64,000 bases of DNA from an uncultured Bermanella sp. (GTDB lineage Bacteria > Pseudomonadota > Gammaproteobacteria > Pseudomonadales > Oceanobacteraceae), in contig CAJXRF010000009.1 in NCBI GenBank assembly GCA_913058575.1, forward strand, positions 32,862 to 96,861, written 5' to 3'. The notes beneath the pieces are model-generated. The model saw only the letters and a program-made list of their open reading frames with translations, made no database searches and was not told the DNA's origin. Positions 63,970 through 64,000 of this stretch are shown here, in pieces (position 1 is the first letter of the stretch; the number at the start of each line of letters is the position of its first letter). Both the position numbers and the translations under genes were made by a program.

Positions 63970-64000
63970 CAAAGCCTAAGCTGCTAATGCAGCCATATGT

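Overview
The window reads as chromosomal DNA of a heterotrophic, probably marine gammaproteobacterium of the Oceanospirillales/Alcanivorax/Bermanella kind. This is inferred from gene content (ZapE, RecQ, PF12625-type AraC regulators, a two-ACAD/crotonase block, alkyl sulfatase, tandem NCS2 permeases) and an AT-rich composition. It was not tested by any search. No rRNA, tRNA, CRISPR array, prophage or complete insertion sequence was seen.

Layout. 1-10 kb: a histone-deacetylase-like enzyme cut by the window edge, a DNA-binding/nuclease-like orphan, an acyltransferase, a MOSC protein, a secreted zinc phospholipase C-like protein, a membrane FKBP, zapE, and a secreted subtilase preceded by a small propeptide-like protein. 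10-15 kb (minus strand): a compact four-step beta-oxidation module (acyl-CoA dehydrogenase, MaoC hydratase, MFE-2-like SDR, thiolase) with an XRE/MmyB-type regulator upstream. 15-24.5 kb: VanZ-like protein, GH25 lysozyme, MATE exporter, lipoprotein alpha/beta hydrolase, small hypotheticals, recQ, aldehyde dehydrogenase. 24.6-40 kb: alkyl sulfatase, then a long minus-strand lipid-catabolic block (two acyl-CoA dehydrogenases, four crotonase-fold proteins, a nitronate-monooxygenase-family flavoprotein, an unusual long GST, a TetR regulator), with a divergent AraC regulator and an acyl-CoA ligase. 40-46 kb: AraC, DUF3703, MBL hydrolase, then a decaying patch: a SulP transporter pseudogene, one intact and one frameshifted periplasmic binding protein, and a 134-bp MITE-like element. 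46-54.9 kb: peroxiredoxin, AraC, a PF10118 protein, YciI, DUF1294, a hairpin-rich 620-bp intergenic region, a six-module lipoprotein, GNAT, a DOPA-dioxygenase-like protein and a type-2 PHB depolymerase-like esterase. 54.9-64 kb: a degraded membrane gene, a structured leader before tandem NCS2 permeases, a Sel1 lipoprotein with a same-frame remnant after its stop, a RanBP2-type zinc-finger membrane protein, a GspG-like secreted protein without a prepilin signal, an MBL hydrolase, a 7-bp tandem repeat, and a secreted haloalkane dehalogenase.

How it fits together. Many genes release or burn acyl chains: alkyl sulfatase and haloalkane dehalogenase yield alcohols, the aldehyde dehydrogenase yields acids, the AMP-forming ligase activates acids, and the two acyl-CoA blocks oxidise them. 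The PHB depolymerase-like esterase, phospholipase and lipoprotein hydrolase would supply substrates. That is the nutritional profile of a lipid- or hydrocarbon-using marine bacterium. The least explained pieces are the hairpin cluster at 49.97-50.38 kb, the six-module lipoprotein, the duplicated hairpin leader at 56.0 kb and the perfect 16-bp inverted repeat at 18.74 kb.
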